Positions 1 to 8,254 are shown, counted from the stretch's first letter. The stretch is DNA of 64,000 bases from Brucella pseudogrignonensis (GCF_032190615.1 NZ_JAVLAT010000002.1:1044001-1108000); one strand, 5' to 3'. Program-made: numbers and translations. Notes: generated by a model not told the origin, from the letters alone.

Positions 1-1
1 T

Positions 2-589
2 CCGGTTGCAACGCTTTTCAAAAAGCATAAGACGAGCCTCTTTCTGGGCACTATCGGCGCTGTAGCAACCTTCGTTCTGTTCTATCTTATGACCGTATTT
101 TCGCTTGGTTGGGGTACACGTGCGTTAGGTTATAGTCGCGAAGAGTTCCTTATCCTGCAGATGGTCGGCGTGATCTTCTTCGGCCTCACCATTCCGGTTG
201 CAGCCCTGCTTTCCGACAAATACGGTATGCGCCCAGTGATGATCGTCGTCACGGTCCTTATCGGTCTCTACGGCTTCATCATGGCGCCACTCTTCCTCAG
301 CGGGACAGCAGGTGTCCTTGCATTTCTCATCATTGGCTTCGGCCTGATGGGGCTGACCTATGGTCCAATTGGTGCAGCTCTTGCAGAACCATTTCCCACT
401 TCGGTTCGCTATACTGGCGCTTCACTGACCTTCAATCTGGCAGGCATTCTCGGCGCATCGGTCGCACCTTACATCGCAACATGGCTCGCAACGCATTATA
501 GCTTCGCCTATGTTGGCTATTACATGACGGCTGCGGCTATCGTTTCGCTGATCGGCTTTGCATTCATCTCGTTCAAGCGTGGCGAATAA
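2..589 (+). CDS. MFS metabolite:H+ symporter, C-terminal part (5' end outside window)
   Basis: The reading frame is open from base 2, so the gene begins before the window; the first in-frame ATG at 89 is internal. What remains is about 195 residues with five to six hydrophobic segments, a cytoplasmic loop with the DKYGMRP signature (the MFS loop motif D-x-x-G-R-R/K-P type) and a glycine-rich helix pair. This pattern fits the metabolite:H+ symporter branch of the major facilitator superfamily (ShiA/ProP/KgtP relatives), inner-membrane importers of organic acids or osmolytes. The substrate cannot be told from the C-terminal half. A strong terminator follows the stop codon. Confidence 0.8.
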   Translation, partial: PVATLFKKHKTSLFLGTIGAVATFVLFYLMTVFSLGWGTRALGYSREEFLILQMVGVIFFGLTIPVAALLSDKYGMRPVMIVVTVLIGLYGFIMAPLFLSGTAGVLAFLIIGFGLMGLTYGPIGAALAEPFPTSVRYTGASLTFNLAGILGASVAPYIATWLATHYSFAYVGYYMTAAAIVSLIGFAFISFKRGE

Positions 590-610
590 GACAAACTAAA
601 TACCGAACAA

Positions 611-650
611 AAAAGCCCGCGTGGATCAATCCACGCGGGCTTTTCTTTTA
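611..650. terminator. Bidirectional rho-independent terminator
   Basis: A GC-rich hairpin (AAAAGCCCGCGTGGAT pairing with ATCCACGCGGGCTTTT, very short loop) has A-runs on the left and T-runs on the right. It lies between the convergent MFS symporter (+) and ahpD (-) genes and can end transcription from both sides. Confidence 0.88.
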
Positions 651-661
651 ACACTAAAAAC

Positions 662-1189
662 TTATTCGCTGTCAGCAGCTTCCAGAGCGATCGCTACTGA
701 CTGAATGATCGACGCGAAGCGCGCAGCGGTCTGAATCACTTCGGTTGATACGCCTGCCTTGCGCAGTACATCTTCGTGCGCGTCGATGCACATGCCGCAG
801 CCGTTGATTGACGAAACGGCCAGCGACCACAACTCAAAATCAACCTTGTCGACGCCCGGATTGCCTATCACATTCATACGCAGTTTGGCTGGCATGGTGC
901 GATAGTCCTTGTTCGTGGCAAGGTGCACGAAGCGATAATAAACATTGTTCATGCCCATAATGGAAGCAGCAGATTTTGCAGCTTGCACCACCGCAGCATC
1001 GACCTTACTGGCCGCTTCAGCAACCAGCGCTTTGCGTAGATCGGCATTGCGTGTAGCAATACCACAGGCAACAAACAGCCCGTATTTCTGCTGTGGCGTG
1101 AGCGTTTCATCGCTCGCTATAGACGAAAGATTGAGACGAACATCTTTCGCGAAATCCGGGATTTTAGACTTCAGATCATCAATGGACAT
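662..1189 (-). CDS. ahpD: Alkyl hydroperoxide reductase-like AhpD disulfide reductase
   Basis: A 175-residue all-helical cytosolic protein of the carboxymuconolactone decarboxylase/AhpD family. The active-site block [11 protein letters not shown] gives a CxxC pair at C131/C134 with the proton-relay residues H138 and E119, nearly the same numbering as mycobacterial AhpD. In that family the CxxC thiols recycle the peroxiredoxin AhpC using lipoylated partners. It lies 78 bp downstream of ahpC on the same strand, which supports a shared peroxide-defence transcript. A terminator-like hairpin between the two genes may lower ahpD output. Length is typical and no key residue is missing. Confidence 0.92.
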   Translation of the reverse strand: MSIDDLKSKIPDFAKDVRLNLSSIASDETLTPQQKYGLFVACGIATRNADLRKALVAEAASKVDAAVVQAAKSAASIMGMNNVYYRFVHLATNKDYRTMPAKLRMNVIGNPGVDKVDFELWSLAVSSINGCGMCIDAHEDVLRKAGVSTEVIQTAARFASIIQSVAIALEAADSE

Positions 1190-1225
1190 GGAACCCTCTT
1201 TGACTGTCAGTTCTGAATAAACAAA

Positions 1226-1245
1226 AGGCGGGCCTCAACCCGCCT
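1226..1245 (-). terminator. Hairpin between ahpC and ahpD (partial terminator)
   Basis: GGCGGG and CCCGCC arms (1227-1232 and 1239-1244) form a 6-bp stem; read on the minus strand it is followed by TTTTG. It lies directly behind the ahpC stop region and before ahpD, so it could work as a leaky terminator or an mRNA-processing stem. Confidence 0.55.
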
Positions 1246-1267
1246 CATATCAGATAATTTAAGCTGA

Positions 1268-1822
1268 TTAGGCAGCCTTAAGCGTTTCGCCACCGACTTC
1301 GCGGTTGCATGGGCAAAGCTCATCTGTCTGCAAAGCATCGAGAACGCGCAGCGTGTCCTTCGGTGCACGGCCAACATTGAGGTTGGTTGCGTAAACGTGC
1401 TGGATCGTGTTGTCCGGATCGACAACAAAGGTGTAGCGATAAGCCACGCCATCTGGTGAACGGACGCCGAGGCCATCGACAAGAGAGCCGTTAGTGTCAG
1501 CAAACGACCAGATTGGCAGCTTGTCGAGATCCTTGTGATCGCGGCGCCATGCGAGCTTGACGAATTCATTGTCAGTCGAGCCGCCAAGAACAACTGCATC
1601 ACGGTCTTCGAAATCCGAAGCCAGACGTGCGAATTCTGCGATTTCCGTGGGGCAAACGAACGTGAAGTCCTTAGGGTAGAAGAAGATAACCTTCCACTTG
1701 CCGTCGAAGCTTGCTTCAGTAATTTCCTCAAAAGCCGAAACGCCGTTTTCTTCATGGAAGTTGAAGCCGGGCTTAACGCCGGTTACTTTGAAAGAAGGGA
1801 GCTTGTCACCGATACCGAGCAT
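1268..1822 (-). CDS. ahpC: Alkyl hydroperoxide reductase AhpC (2-Cys peroxiredoxin)
   Basis: A 184-residue peroxiredoxin that reduces H2O2, alkyl hydroperoxides and peroxynitrite in the cytosol. The peroxidatic cysteine is C57 in FTFVCPTE, and candidate resolving cysteines C170/C172 sit in DELCPCNRE near the C-terminus, an arrangement like the AhpC/AhpD pairs of actinobacteria and rhizobia. The reading frame is open upstream to 1894, but the ATG at 1822 is preferred: it gives the family N-terminus (MLGIGDKLPSF) and has an AGGCAGG ribosome site at good distance. It is divergent from oxyR, with an OxyR-type dyad between them, so induction by peroxide through OxyR is the likely control. Confidence 0.95.
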   Translation of the reverse strand: MLGIGDKLPSFKVTGVKPGFNFHEENGVSAFEEITEASFDGKWKVIFFYPKDFTFVCPTEIAEFARLASDFEDRDAVVLGGSTDNEFVKLAWRRDHKDLDKLPIWSFADTNGSLVDGLGVRSPDGVAYRYTFVVDPDNTIQHVYATNLNVGRAPKDTLRVLDALQTDELCPCNREVGGETLKAA

Positions 1823-1912
1823 CTCATACCTGCCTGTAAATTCGTTGTTATGCAGGAAATTCAGAAGTTTCAGAATTCTCTGCTTGCGATTCATATATAG
1901 GCGCTCTAATTC

Positions 1913-1962
1913 AATCGGTCAAAGCGATTAAAGCGATCAATTCCATCGATTTTAACGATGGA
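1913..1962. promoter_or_regulatory. OxyR/LysR-type operator array between ahpC and oxyR
   Basis: The tetranucleotides CGAT (1934-1937), ATCG (1945-1948) and CGAT (1956-1959) are each separated by 7 bases, the spacing of the OxyR operator ATAG-n7-CTAT-n7-ATAG-n7-CTAT. The last pair is the core of a longer dyad, TCCATCG (1942-1948) and CGATGGA (1956-1962), with a 7-base AT-rich centre. An additional ATCG-n7-CGAT lies at 1914-1928. Because the dyad covers the ATG at 1958, it also argues for the downstream oxyR start at 1982. Binding by OxyR is inferred. Confidence 0.6.
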
Positions 1963-1981
1963 GATAAGTACGTTAAAGCCT

Positions 1982-2884
1982 ATGCTCAATATCAGTGTTC
2001 GCCAACTCCACTATTTTATCGCGCTTGTTAAAGCGGGCTCTTTTTCGCGGGCGGCGGAGACGGTGGGTGTCACGCAATCAACTCTCAGTGCTGCTATTCA
2101 AACACTGGAAGCTGAAGTTGGCGTGACCTTGATTGACCGCAATGGGCGACGCATGCAACTGCTGCCGGCGGGAGAGGATTTTCTCAATCGTGCGCAGGAA
2201 ATTGTTGCCTCAATCGAAGAGCTACCAGAACACGCACGTCAGGCAGAGCGTCCTTTGACAACACGTTTGCGGCTCGGCGTCATTCCGTCCATCGCACCGT
2301 TTCTTCTACCCAAGGTTCTGCCCGCGACTGCTGAGGCTTTTCCAGAACTGCAATTGAGCGTTCGCGAGGGCTTAACACGCACGCTGCTCGACAGTTTGCG
2401 CTCTGGATCTCTTGATGTAGCGCTTGTTGCCCACCCCTATGACCTTGATGACTTTGAAGTTGCGGAAATTGGCAAGGATCCGTTCTTTCTCGCAGTACGT
2501 CGTGATCATGCATTGGCCAATCGCGACCATGTTGATGCCAGCGATCTCCAGGATCAGCCCTTTTTGTTGCTCGAAAGCGGCCATTGTCTGCGTGAACACG
2601 TTATGGCTGCCATCGGTTCAAAGCCCGCCCAAACGGGTGGAGATGTACATGCAACAAGCATCATGACACTGGTGCAGCTTGTGGAATTCGGAATGGGCGT
2701 AACACTTCTACCAGAAGTCGCAATCAAAGCAGGCATTACCCGTGGCAGCGAACTCAGTATCGTTCCTTATGAAGGGCAAAACAATTATCGTTCCCTCGCT
2801 TTAGTTTGGCGCGCCAAAACAGCGAGGCGCAATGAATACCAGCTGTTTGCAACGCATCTGCGCAATCATTGCATGAACAAATGA
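1982..2884 (+). CDS. oxyR: OxyR-like hydrogen peroxide-sensing LysR regulator
   Basis: A LysR-type transcription factor of 300 residues from the start chosen here (an ATG at 1958 would add eight residues but lies inside the operator dyad). The N-terminal winged HTH (RQLHYFIALVKAGSFSRAAE...TQSTLSAAI) is followed by an effector domain. The peroxidatic cysteine motif of OxyR, GHCLR, is present at C202 (LLLESGHCLREHVM). The second cysteine of E. coli OxyR (C208, nine residues after C199) is replaced by isoleucine, so the classic C199-C208 disulfide cannot form. Divergent to ahpC, its expected target. The call as OxyR rests on the GHCLR motif and the location; a related peroxide sensor with one-cysteine chemistry is possible. 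Confidence 0.88.
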   Translation: MLNISVRQLHYFIALVKAGSFSRAAETVGVTQSTLSAAIQTLEAEVGVTLIDRNGRRMQLLPAGEDFLNRAQEIVASIEELPEHARQAERPLTTRLRLGVIPSIAPFLLPKVLPATAEAFPELQLSVREGLTRTLLDSLRSGSLDVALVAHPYDLDDFEVAEIGKDPFFLAVRRDHALANRDHVDASDLQDQPFLLLESGHCLREHVMAAIGSKPAQTGGDVHATSIMTLVQLVEFGMGVTLLPEVAIKAGITRGSELSIVPYEGQNNYRSLALVWRAKTARRNEYQLFATHLRNHCMNK

Positions 2885-2887
2885 GTT

Positions 2888-2990
2888 AAAGCACATCCCG
2901 AAAAGTGGGAACCGGTTTTCGGACCAGGATGTGCGTCAAACAAATGCATAGAGCGCCGATCTGATAAAATCAGATCGAAACGCGCTCTAA
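2888..2990. repeat. Rhizobiales-type short palindromic repeat (two hairpins)
   Basis: Two nested inverted repeats stand side by side. The first pairs GCACATCC (2891-2898) with GGATGTGC (2927-2934) around CCGAAAA/TTTTCGG. The second pairs AGAGCGC (2950-2956) with GCGCTCT (2982-2988) around GATCTGAT/ATCAGATC. Elements of this composition are scattered in Brucella, Ochrobactrum and rhizobial genomes (RIME-like families). It overlaps the stop codon of the DUF1612 gene and fills the space after oxyR, where it may act as a convergent terminator. Confidence 0.7.
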
Positions 2991-4060
2991 AGAACGCCCC
3001 AGGCGCGGAAACGACCACGCCCGGTGATCTCCCGAAGATTAAGTTCAGTGATCAACTTGAGTGCTCCCTGTGGCGTGACATCAAGCTCCTTTTCGACCAT
3101 TGGGCTCGAGACAAGCGGACTGCGCATAATCATATCCACGAGTTGTGGCAAGCGGGAATTGGAGCGACGCCCCTTTAGTTTGCGCTGCATTTGTTCTCGC
3201 GCCAACATCAAACGGTCATGCTCTTTCATCACTGTCTCAACACCATCCTCAATCGCAGAAAAAAAGGTTTTAAAACGAACCAGACGGTTTGGCGAGCGGC
3301 GTTCATCAGGCCTTTTGGTTCGCAATCCGATGCTCAGTGCCGGCAAATGTGAAGAAGCTATACCAGACTGACGCAGATAAGCGGCAGCAAGCAAGCGCCC
3401 TACCCATGAGGAACGCTGCACCACCTCAATATCAAACCACGCATCATACATGATTGCAGCACGCATTAATGAAGGCAAATAAGCAGACTTTTCAAAAATG
3501 TCGCGCCACTGCTGCAAACGCTCATCCTCATTCCAGTCCTCATCATTCAACAGCGGATCAATTTCGACGGGCTGAGGCTTAGGTTTCTCCTGAACAATGC
3601 CTTTCAAAAGTGCATCCGTTCGCGCAAGCAGCGCATCGATATCATCCAGAAGTGCGTCGGGTTCCCCCTCCTCCGGTTGATCATATTGCTTCACAGGTTC
3701 GACTTGAATGTCGACATTGCGACCAAGCAATTGCTGGATGCCTGAGCTACTCAATGCCCAGCCTGCTGCGCGTCCAGCAATTTGCCGACGAAGACGCAAA
3801 ACGGAATGCGCAATGGTTAGCGCTTGGCTCGGCATACGCGTATCCATCACAGCATCATGCAAAATCAGATCTTCCAGATGGACAAGTTCCCCCTCAAGCC
3901 ACATGGAGGCAACAGCGTCATGCATATGCATACGCTCTATCATTCCGTCGCGAATAGGTGATCCGGTAAGCCGCTCGTCGAGCCTGGTTAATGCAGCCGT
4001 GGCATTTGCCACAGGCACAAAAAACTCATCGAGCGGCAAGGTGTCAAATTCATAAGCCAT
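2987..4060 (-). CDS. DUF1612/RHE_PE00001-family protein with C-terminal helix-turn-helix
   Basis: A 357-residue protein recognised as the Rhizobiales family annotated RHE_PE00001 (DUF1612 plus a C-terminal HTH). The N-terminal half (MAYEFDTLPLDEFF..., LWLEGELVHLEDLILHDA-like block) has the helical look of a Fic/DOC-related adaptor, a central acidic stretch (about residues 150-185) is probably disordered, and the last 60 residues hold an HTH (ekeldVTPQGALKLITELNL) ending in a winged element. Function is unknown; members are often plasmid-borne, and a DNA-binding regulatory role is a guess from the HTH. The frame is open to 4096 through a TTG; the ATG at 4060 after a GGAG was chosen. Confidence 0.75.
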   Translation of the reverse strand: MAYEFDTLPLDEFFVPVANATAALTRLDERLTGSPIRDGMIERMHMHDAVASMWLEGELVHLEDLILHDAVMDTRMPSQALTIAHSVLRLRRQIAGRAAGWALSSSGIQQLLGRNVDIQVEPVKQYDQPEEGEPDALLDDIDALLARTDALLKGIVQEKPKPQPVEIDPLLNDEDWNEDERLQQWRDIFEKSAYLPSLMRAAIMYDAWFDIEVVQRSSWVGRLLAAAYLRQSGIASSHLPALSIGLRTKRPDERRSPNRLVRFKTFFSAIEDGVETVMKEHDRLMLAREQMQRKLKGRRSNSRLPQLVDMIMRSPLVSSPMVEKELDVTPQGALKLITELNLREITGRGRFRAWGVL

Positions 4061-4110
4061 ACTCCGCATATCGCAACTGATTGCAGAAAAAGGCAAACGA
4101 AAATGAGCGG

Positions 4111-5115
4111 TTAAATGAGAACTTCCGCAACTTTCACAGCACGGCCTTCCTTGATTGAGAGAAGTGCCGCTTCCGCAAGCGCCAAAGCCTGCAAACCATC
4201 TTCTGCCGACGGTGAAGGCGCTTTGCCGCCATCAATCGCATCAATGAACGCGGCAATCTCAGCCGCATAAGCATCCGTATAGCGTGTCATGAAGAAATCG
4301 TGCAGCGGCGGGCGTGTATAGCCGTCTTTCGATGCAACTTCGATAGAAACCGGTCGCTGATTTTCAGCAGACACTGCACCTTCCGACCCATGCACTTCGA
4401 TGCGCTGGTCGTAACCATAGGAAGCCCGACGCGAATTGGAAATCACACACTGGCGACCAGATGCTGTGGTCAGGAGCACGCTGGCGCTGTCAAAGTCGCC
4501 AAGTTCACCAATCTTAGGATCGACAAGAACCGACGCCGAGGCCGATACGGTTGCAATTTCTTCGCCCAACAAAAAACGCGCCATGTCAAAATCATGGATC
4601 GTCATGTCGCGAAAGATGCCGCCCGAAACCTTGATATATTCTGCGGGCGGTGCGCCTGGATCGCGACTGGTGATGGAGACCATCTCAACCTTGCCAATCC
4701 GACCATCATCAATCGCCTTGCGAACAGCCACAAAATGTGGGTCAAAGCGGCGATTGAAGCCGAGCATCACCTTGCCGCCGGTTTCCTTGATGACAGCGAG
4801 ACATGCACGCACGCGCTCAATATTGAGATCAATCGGCTTTTCGCAAAACACGGCTTTTCCTGCGCGCGAAAAACGCTCAATCAGATCGGCATGGGTGTTG
4901 GTTGGTGTGCAAATTAGCACCGCATCAACATCAGACGACTGTTCAATCTCGTCGATGGTGCGCACCTCCGCGCCAGCAGCATCAGCAATGGCGCGTGCCG
5001 CGTCGTGATTGGCATCCGCCACCGCGATCAGCTTCGCACGCTTGTCGGAAGCAATTGCGCTCGCATGAACCTTACCAATACGGCCAGCACCGAGTAGAGC
5101 AAGACGTGTAACCAT
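4111..5115 (-). CDS. iolG: myo-Inositol 2-dehydrogenase IolG
   Basis: A 334-residue NAD-dependent Gfo/Idh/MocA-family oxidoreductase that converts myo-inositol to scyllo-inosose, the first step of inositol catabolism. The Rossmann motif GAGRIGKVHA is at the N-terminus, the family CEKP lysine motif is near residue 95, and the catalytic Asp/His region reads DMTIHDFDMARFL. The start at 5115 is preferred over the ATG at 5124 because GGGAGG sits nine bases from the former and touches the latter. Divergent to iolR; its upstream region carries two ATTCYRTTTT motifs. It is transcribed apart from iolCDEB, which lies on the other side of iolR. Confidence 0.92.
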   Translation of the reverse strand: MVTRLALLGAGRIGKVHASAIASDKRAKLIAVADANHDAARAIADAAGAEVRTIDEIEQSSDVDAVLICTPTNTHADLIERFSRAGKAVFCEKPIDLNIERVRACLAVIKETGGKVMLGFNRRFDPHFVAVRKAIDDGRIGKVEMVSITSRDPGAPPAEYIKVSGGIFRDMTIHDFDMARFLLGEEIATVSASASVLVDPKIGELGDFDSASVLLTTASGRQCVISNSRRASYGYDQRIEVHGSEGAVSAENQRPVSIEVASKDGYTRPPLHDFFMTRYTDAYAAEIAAFIDAIDGGKAPSPSAEDGLQALALAEAALLSIKEGRAVKVAEVLI

Positions 5116-5165
5116 TGCCTTCATCCTCCCAAAACGGTCATCCTCGGTTGACCAACAAAACAGTT

Positions 5166-5240
5166 TCGTTATTCCGTTTTGCGCGATTCCCGACTATTCG
5201 GAAGAAACAAAGCGCAATGGAATATTTATTCTATTTTGCT
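5166..5240. promoter_or_regulatory. IolR-type operator motifs between iolG and iolR
   Basis: ATTCCGTTTTGC (5171-5182) and ATTCTATTTTGC (5228-5239) are two copies of one motif. The second also forms an inverted repeat with GCAATGGAAT (5214-5223). The same ten-base core, ATTCYRTTTT, recurs before iolC and before the ABC importer at 17251. The binding of IolR is inferred from its placement. Confidence 0.6.
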
Positions 5241-5288
5241 AGATTGTGATATATAGGATGTCAAGAGACCGTTTCTGAAAGGATGGCA

Positions 5289-6143
5289 ATGGACACCGAA
5301 CAAGCTGTTTCCGCACAAGACGAAGCTTCCGCCAATGTGCCAGCGCCAACAAGTGTCAAAGAATTTGAGGCGAGACTGCTCGACGTCGCAGACCGATTGC
5401 CAAAACGCCTCAGACAATGCGCCGATTTTGTTGCAGCCAATCAGGACCGTATCGCTGTTTCGACGGTCGCGGAAATGGCCGAGGGTGCAGGCGTTCAAAG
5501 CTCAGCTTTCATGCGCTTTTGTCAGATAATGGGTTTTTCCGGCTTTTCGGAAATGCAGAAGATTTTCCGCGACTCTTATGCTGGCGGTTGGCCCGATTAT
5601 TCCACGCGGCTTGAACATTTGCGTGAAACGGCGGCTGGAAGCGCGCCTGCCCTTTTGGCAGAGTTTGCCGAGGCTGGCCGCACGTCACTTGAAAGTCTGC
5701 TAAAGACCATTGAGCCGGAGGCACTTGAGAAAGCCGTCGAGCTACTGGCAACGGCGGAAACCATCCACATCATCGGCGTTCGGCGTGCATTTCCGGTTGC
5801 GAGCTATCTGGCTTACGCGCTTGAAAAGATGCAGGTTCCTGCGATGCTCCACAGCACTGTCGGCAAATTAGAGAACCAGCACGCTATCCGTAAAGGCGAT
5901 GTGCTTCTTGCCATTTCCTTTTCGCCATACTCGCCTGAAACCATTGCAATGGTGGAAAATGCCAGCGACCGCGGTATCGATGTTGTTGCCATTACCGATA
6001 CAATTGTTAGTCCAATGAGCAAATTCGCTCAGCAATCTCTACTGGTTTCGGAAGTGGACTTCGGCGCATTCCGCTCGCTTTCCGCCACACTTTGCCTCGC
6101 GATCACCCTCGCCGTTACTGTCGGAACAAAACGTCAGTCATAA
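5289..6143 (+). CDS. iolR: RpiR-family regulator of inositol catabolism (IolR)
   Basis: A 284-residue MurR/RpiR-type transcription factor with an N-terminal HTH_6 domain (AVSTVAEMAEGAGVQSSAFMRFCQIMGF, written in part) and a C-terminal SIS sugar-phosphate isomerase-like domain (IHIIGVRRAFPVASYL). In rhizobia an RpiR-type IolR represses iol genes and is relieved by an inositol-derived intermediate; its place between iolG and iolC fits that role. The ATG at 5289 is preferred over 5283 because GAAAGG lies six bases upstream. Repeats of ATTCYRTTTT on both sides are the likely operators, allowing autoregulation. Confidence 0.88.
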   Translation: MDTEQAVSAQDEASANVPAPTSVKEFEARLLDVADRLPKRLRQCADFVAANQDRIAVSTVAEMAEGAGVQSSAFMRFCQIMGFSGFSEMQKIFRDSYAGGWPDYSTRLEHLRETAAGSAPALLAEFAEAGRTSLESLLKTIEPEALEKAVELLATAETIHIIGVRRAFPVASYLAYALEKMQVPAMLHSTVGKLENQHAIRKGDVLLAISFSPYSPETIAMVENASDRGIDVVAITDTIVSPMSKFAQQSLLVSEVDFGAFRSLSATLCLAITLAVTVGTKRQS

Positions 6144-6154
6144 AATGATAAAGC

Positions 6155-6209
6155 ATTCCATTTTTCAGTTGAAATAGAATAATAAATCCATTTTAATCAA
6201 AAATAGAAT
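6155..6209. promoter_or_regulatory. IolR-type operators upstream of iolC
   Basis: ATTCCATTTT (6155-6164), a reverse ATTCTATTTC (6180-6171) and a reverse ATTCTATTTT (6209-6200) lie in the 139-bp gap before iolC. The first and second form an imperfect inverted repeat. They share the motif found upstream of iolG and of the ABC importer. Confidence 0.6.
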
Positions 6210-6282
6210 GGCTGCTGCTCATCGTGAATAACAGACAGCTTTCCCAAGCTAAAAAAGACAAATGCGCCAAGGAAAAAATGGG

Positions 6283-8184
6283 ATGAAGCAGCTCGATTTG
6301 ATTACGATTGGTCGGTCTTCGGTGGATCTTTACGGCGCCCAGGTCGGCGGCCTTCTCGAGGATATGGCATCCTTCAACAAATATGTTGGTGGCTCTCCAA
6401 CAAATATAGCAACCGGCACCGCAAGGCTTGGTCTCAAATCAGCTCTGATAACACGTGTGGGCGACGAGCATATGGGACGTTTTCTGTTGCGTGAACTTGC
6501 GCGTGAAGGGGTGGATACGCGTGGCATCGTCACAGATCCTGAACGCCTCACAGCACTCGTCATTCTCGGCATTCGTGACCAGCAACAGTTCCCATTGATA
6601 TTCTATCGCGAAAACTGCGCTGACATGGCGCTTTGCGAAGATGACATCGATCCAGACTTTATTGCGCAAGCCGGATGTGTACTCGCTACTGGCACGCACC
6701 TGTCGCATCCGTCTACAGAAGCTGCAGTTCTCAAAGCATTGAGACTCGCGCGCGAAAATAGCAGCCGCACAGTGCTTGATATAGACTATCGTCCGAACCT
6801 CTGGGGGCTCGCGGGTCACGGCGATGGTGAAAACCGCTTTATTGAATCTGCAGCCGTTACAGCGAAACTCCAAATAACACTCAAATTGTTCGATCTCATT
6901 GTCGGGACGGAAGAAGAGTTTCACATTGCGGGTGGAACAACCGATACGGTTGAAGCTCTCAAAGCCGTTCGTGATATCACAACAGCAGTCCTCGTTTGCA
7001 AGCGCGGGCCAATGGGCGCAGTGGTCTTTGAAGACGACATTCCTGACAGTCTCGATGAGGGAAAATCCGGCGAAGGTTTTCCCATTGAAGTGTTCAATGT
7101 GCTTGGTGCGGGCGACGGCTTCATGTCTGGCCTTTTGCGCGGCTGGCTCAAGGATGAAGACTGGCCGACTAGTCTGAAATTCGCCAATGCTTGTGGAGCC
7201 TTCGCAGTGTCACGCCATGGCTGCACCCCCGCTTATCCGAGTTGGGAAGAGCTGCAATATTTCTTGCAAAGTGGCATTCGCGACAAAGCCTTACGCAAGG
7301 ATCAGGCGCTCGAACAGATACATTGGTCGACCAACCGCAATGGCGACTGGCCGCATATACGCGTTTTCGCTTTTGATCATCGTATTCAGCTGGAAGAAAT
7401 GGCGCGGGAAGCTGGCGCAAGTGATGAGAAAATCGGACAATTCAAAGAATTATGCTTGAATGCTGCATTAAAGGTTTCAGGCGGTGAAAACGGCTACGGC
7501 ATTCTTTGCGATAGTCGGCTTGGTCGTGATGCGCTTTATCGCGCTGCTGGCAGTGGCCTGTGGATTGGACGTCCGACAGAATGGCCCGGGTCTCGCCCAC
7601 TTGAGCTTGAACCCGAACTAGGCCCCGATTGCGGTGGCCTTGTGGAGTGGCCGCTTGAGCATGTCGTCAAAGTCCTTTCCTTCTATCATCCCGATGACAG
7701 CGAAGACGTGAAAGCACAACAGGAAGCCACTGTAAAACGGCTTTTCACTGCGGCACGGCGTAACCGTCTGGAGTTCTTGCTCGAAGTTATCCCATCCAAA
7801 GTCGCACCCGTCGACGATATGAGCACAGCAAAAGTCGTTGAGCGGTTCTACGAGATCGGCGTTTATCCAGACTGGTGGAAACTAGAGCCTCTGACGACAG
7901 AAAAAGCATGGCAAAATACGTGCGATACCATCATGCGTCATGATCCGCACACGCGTGGTATTGTCGTGCTGGGCCTTGATGCTCCTGCAGAAGAACTTGA
8001 AGCAAGCCTTAAAGTTGCGGCGCACTTTGATCTTGTCAAAGGCTTCGCCATTGGTCGTACCATTTTAGGCGAAGTCGCCCGCCAGTGGCTTGCTGGAAAA
8101 ATGAGCGATAAAGAAGCCATTGCCGAAATGGCAAAACGCTATCGCGGTTTTTGCGATCTTTGGGACAAGCTGCGGCAGAAATAA
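6283..8184 (+). CDS. iolC: Bifunctional 5-dehydro-2-deoxygluconokinase / DUF2090 aldolase-like fusion IolC
   Basis: A 633-residue two-domain protein. Residues 1 to about 330 are a PfkB-family sugar kinase with the ATP/catalytic motif NVLGAGDGFMSG; they phosphorylate 5-dehydro-2-deoxy-D-gluconate. Residues about 340-633 are a DUF2090 TIM-barrel domain, annotated in this lineage as the 5-dehydro-2-deoxyphosphogluconate aldolase (the IolJ step), giving dihydroxyacetone phosphate and malonate semialdehyde. The fusion is usual for Rhizobiales and explains why no separate iolJ is seen. The ATG at 6283 was chosen because GGA sits nine bases upstream; an ATG at 6262 is in frame. Iol dyads precede it and iolD follows by 70 bp. 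Confidence 0.93.
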   Translation: MKQLDLITIGRSSVDLYGAQVGGLLEDMASFNKYVGGSPTNIATGTARLGLKSALITRVGDEHMGRFLLRELAREGVDTRGIVTDPERLTALVILGIRDQQQFPLIFYRENCADMALCEDDIDPDFIAQAGCVLATGTHLSHPSTEAAVLKALRLARENSSRTVLDIDYRPNLWGLAGHGDGENRFIESAAVTAKLQITLKLFDLIVGTEEEFHIAGGTTDTVEALKAVRDITTAVLVCKRGPMGAVVFEDDIPDSLDEGKSGEGFPIEVFNVLGAGDGFMSGLLRGWLKDEDWPTSLKFANACGAFAVSRHGCTPAYPSWEELQYFLQSGIRDKALRKDQALEQIHWSTNRNGDWPHIRVFAFDHRIQLEEMAREAGASDEKIGQFKELCLNAALKVSGGENGYGILCDSRLGRDALYRAAGSGLWIGRPTEWPGSRPLELEPELGPDCGGLVEWPLEHVVKVLSFYHPDDSEDVKAQQEATVKRLFTAARRNRLEFLLEVIPSKVAPVDDMSTAKVVERFYEIGVYPDWWKLEPLTTEKAWQNTCDTIMRHDPHTRGIVVLGLDAPAEELEASLKVAAHFDLVKGFAIGRTILGEVARQWLAGKMSDKEAIAEMAKRYRGFCDLWDKLRQK

Positions 8185-8254
8185 ACGCATCCCAAGAACA
8201 GGTGGAGGCCTGAGTCTCAAGTTGCGAGAAAGCGGATTTCCGCTGGGAGGAAAT

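Noticed and set aside
4061..4096. N-terminal extension of the DUF1612 protein from a TTG
   Set aside because: The extra twelve residues have no family support and the downstream ATG follows a GGAG.
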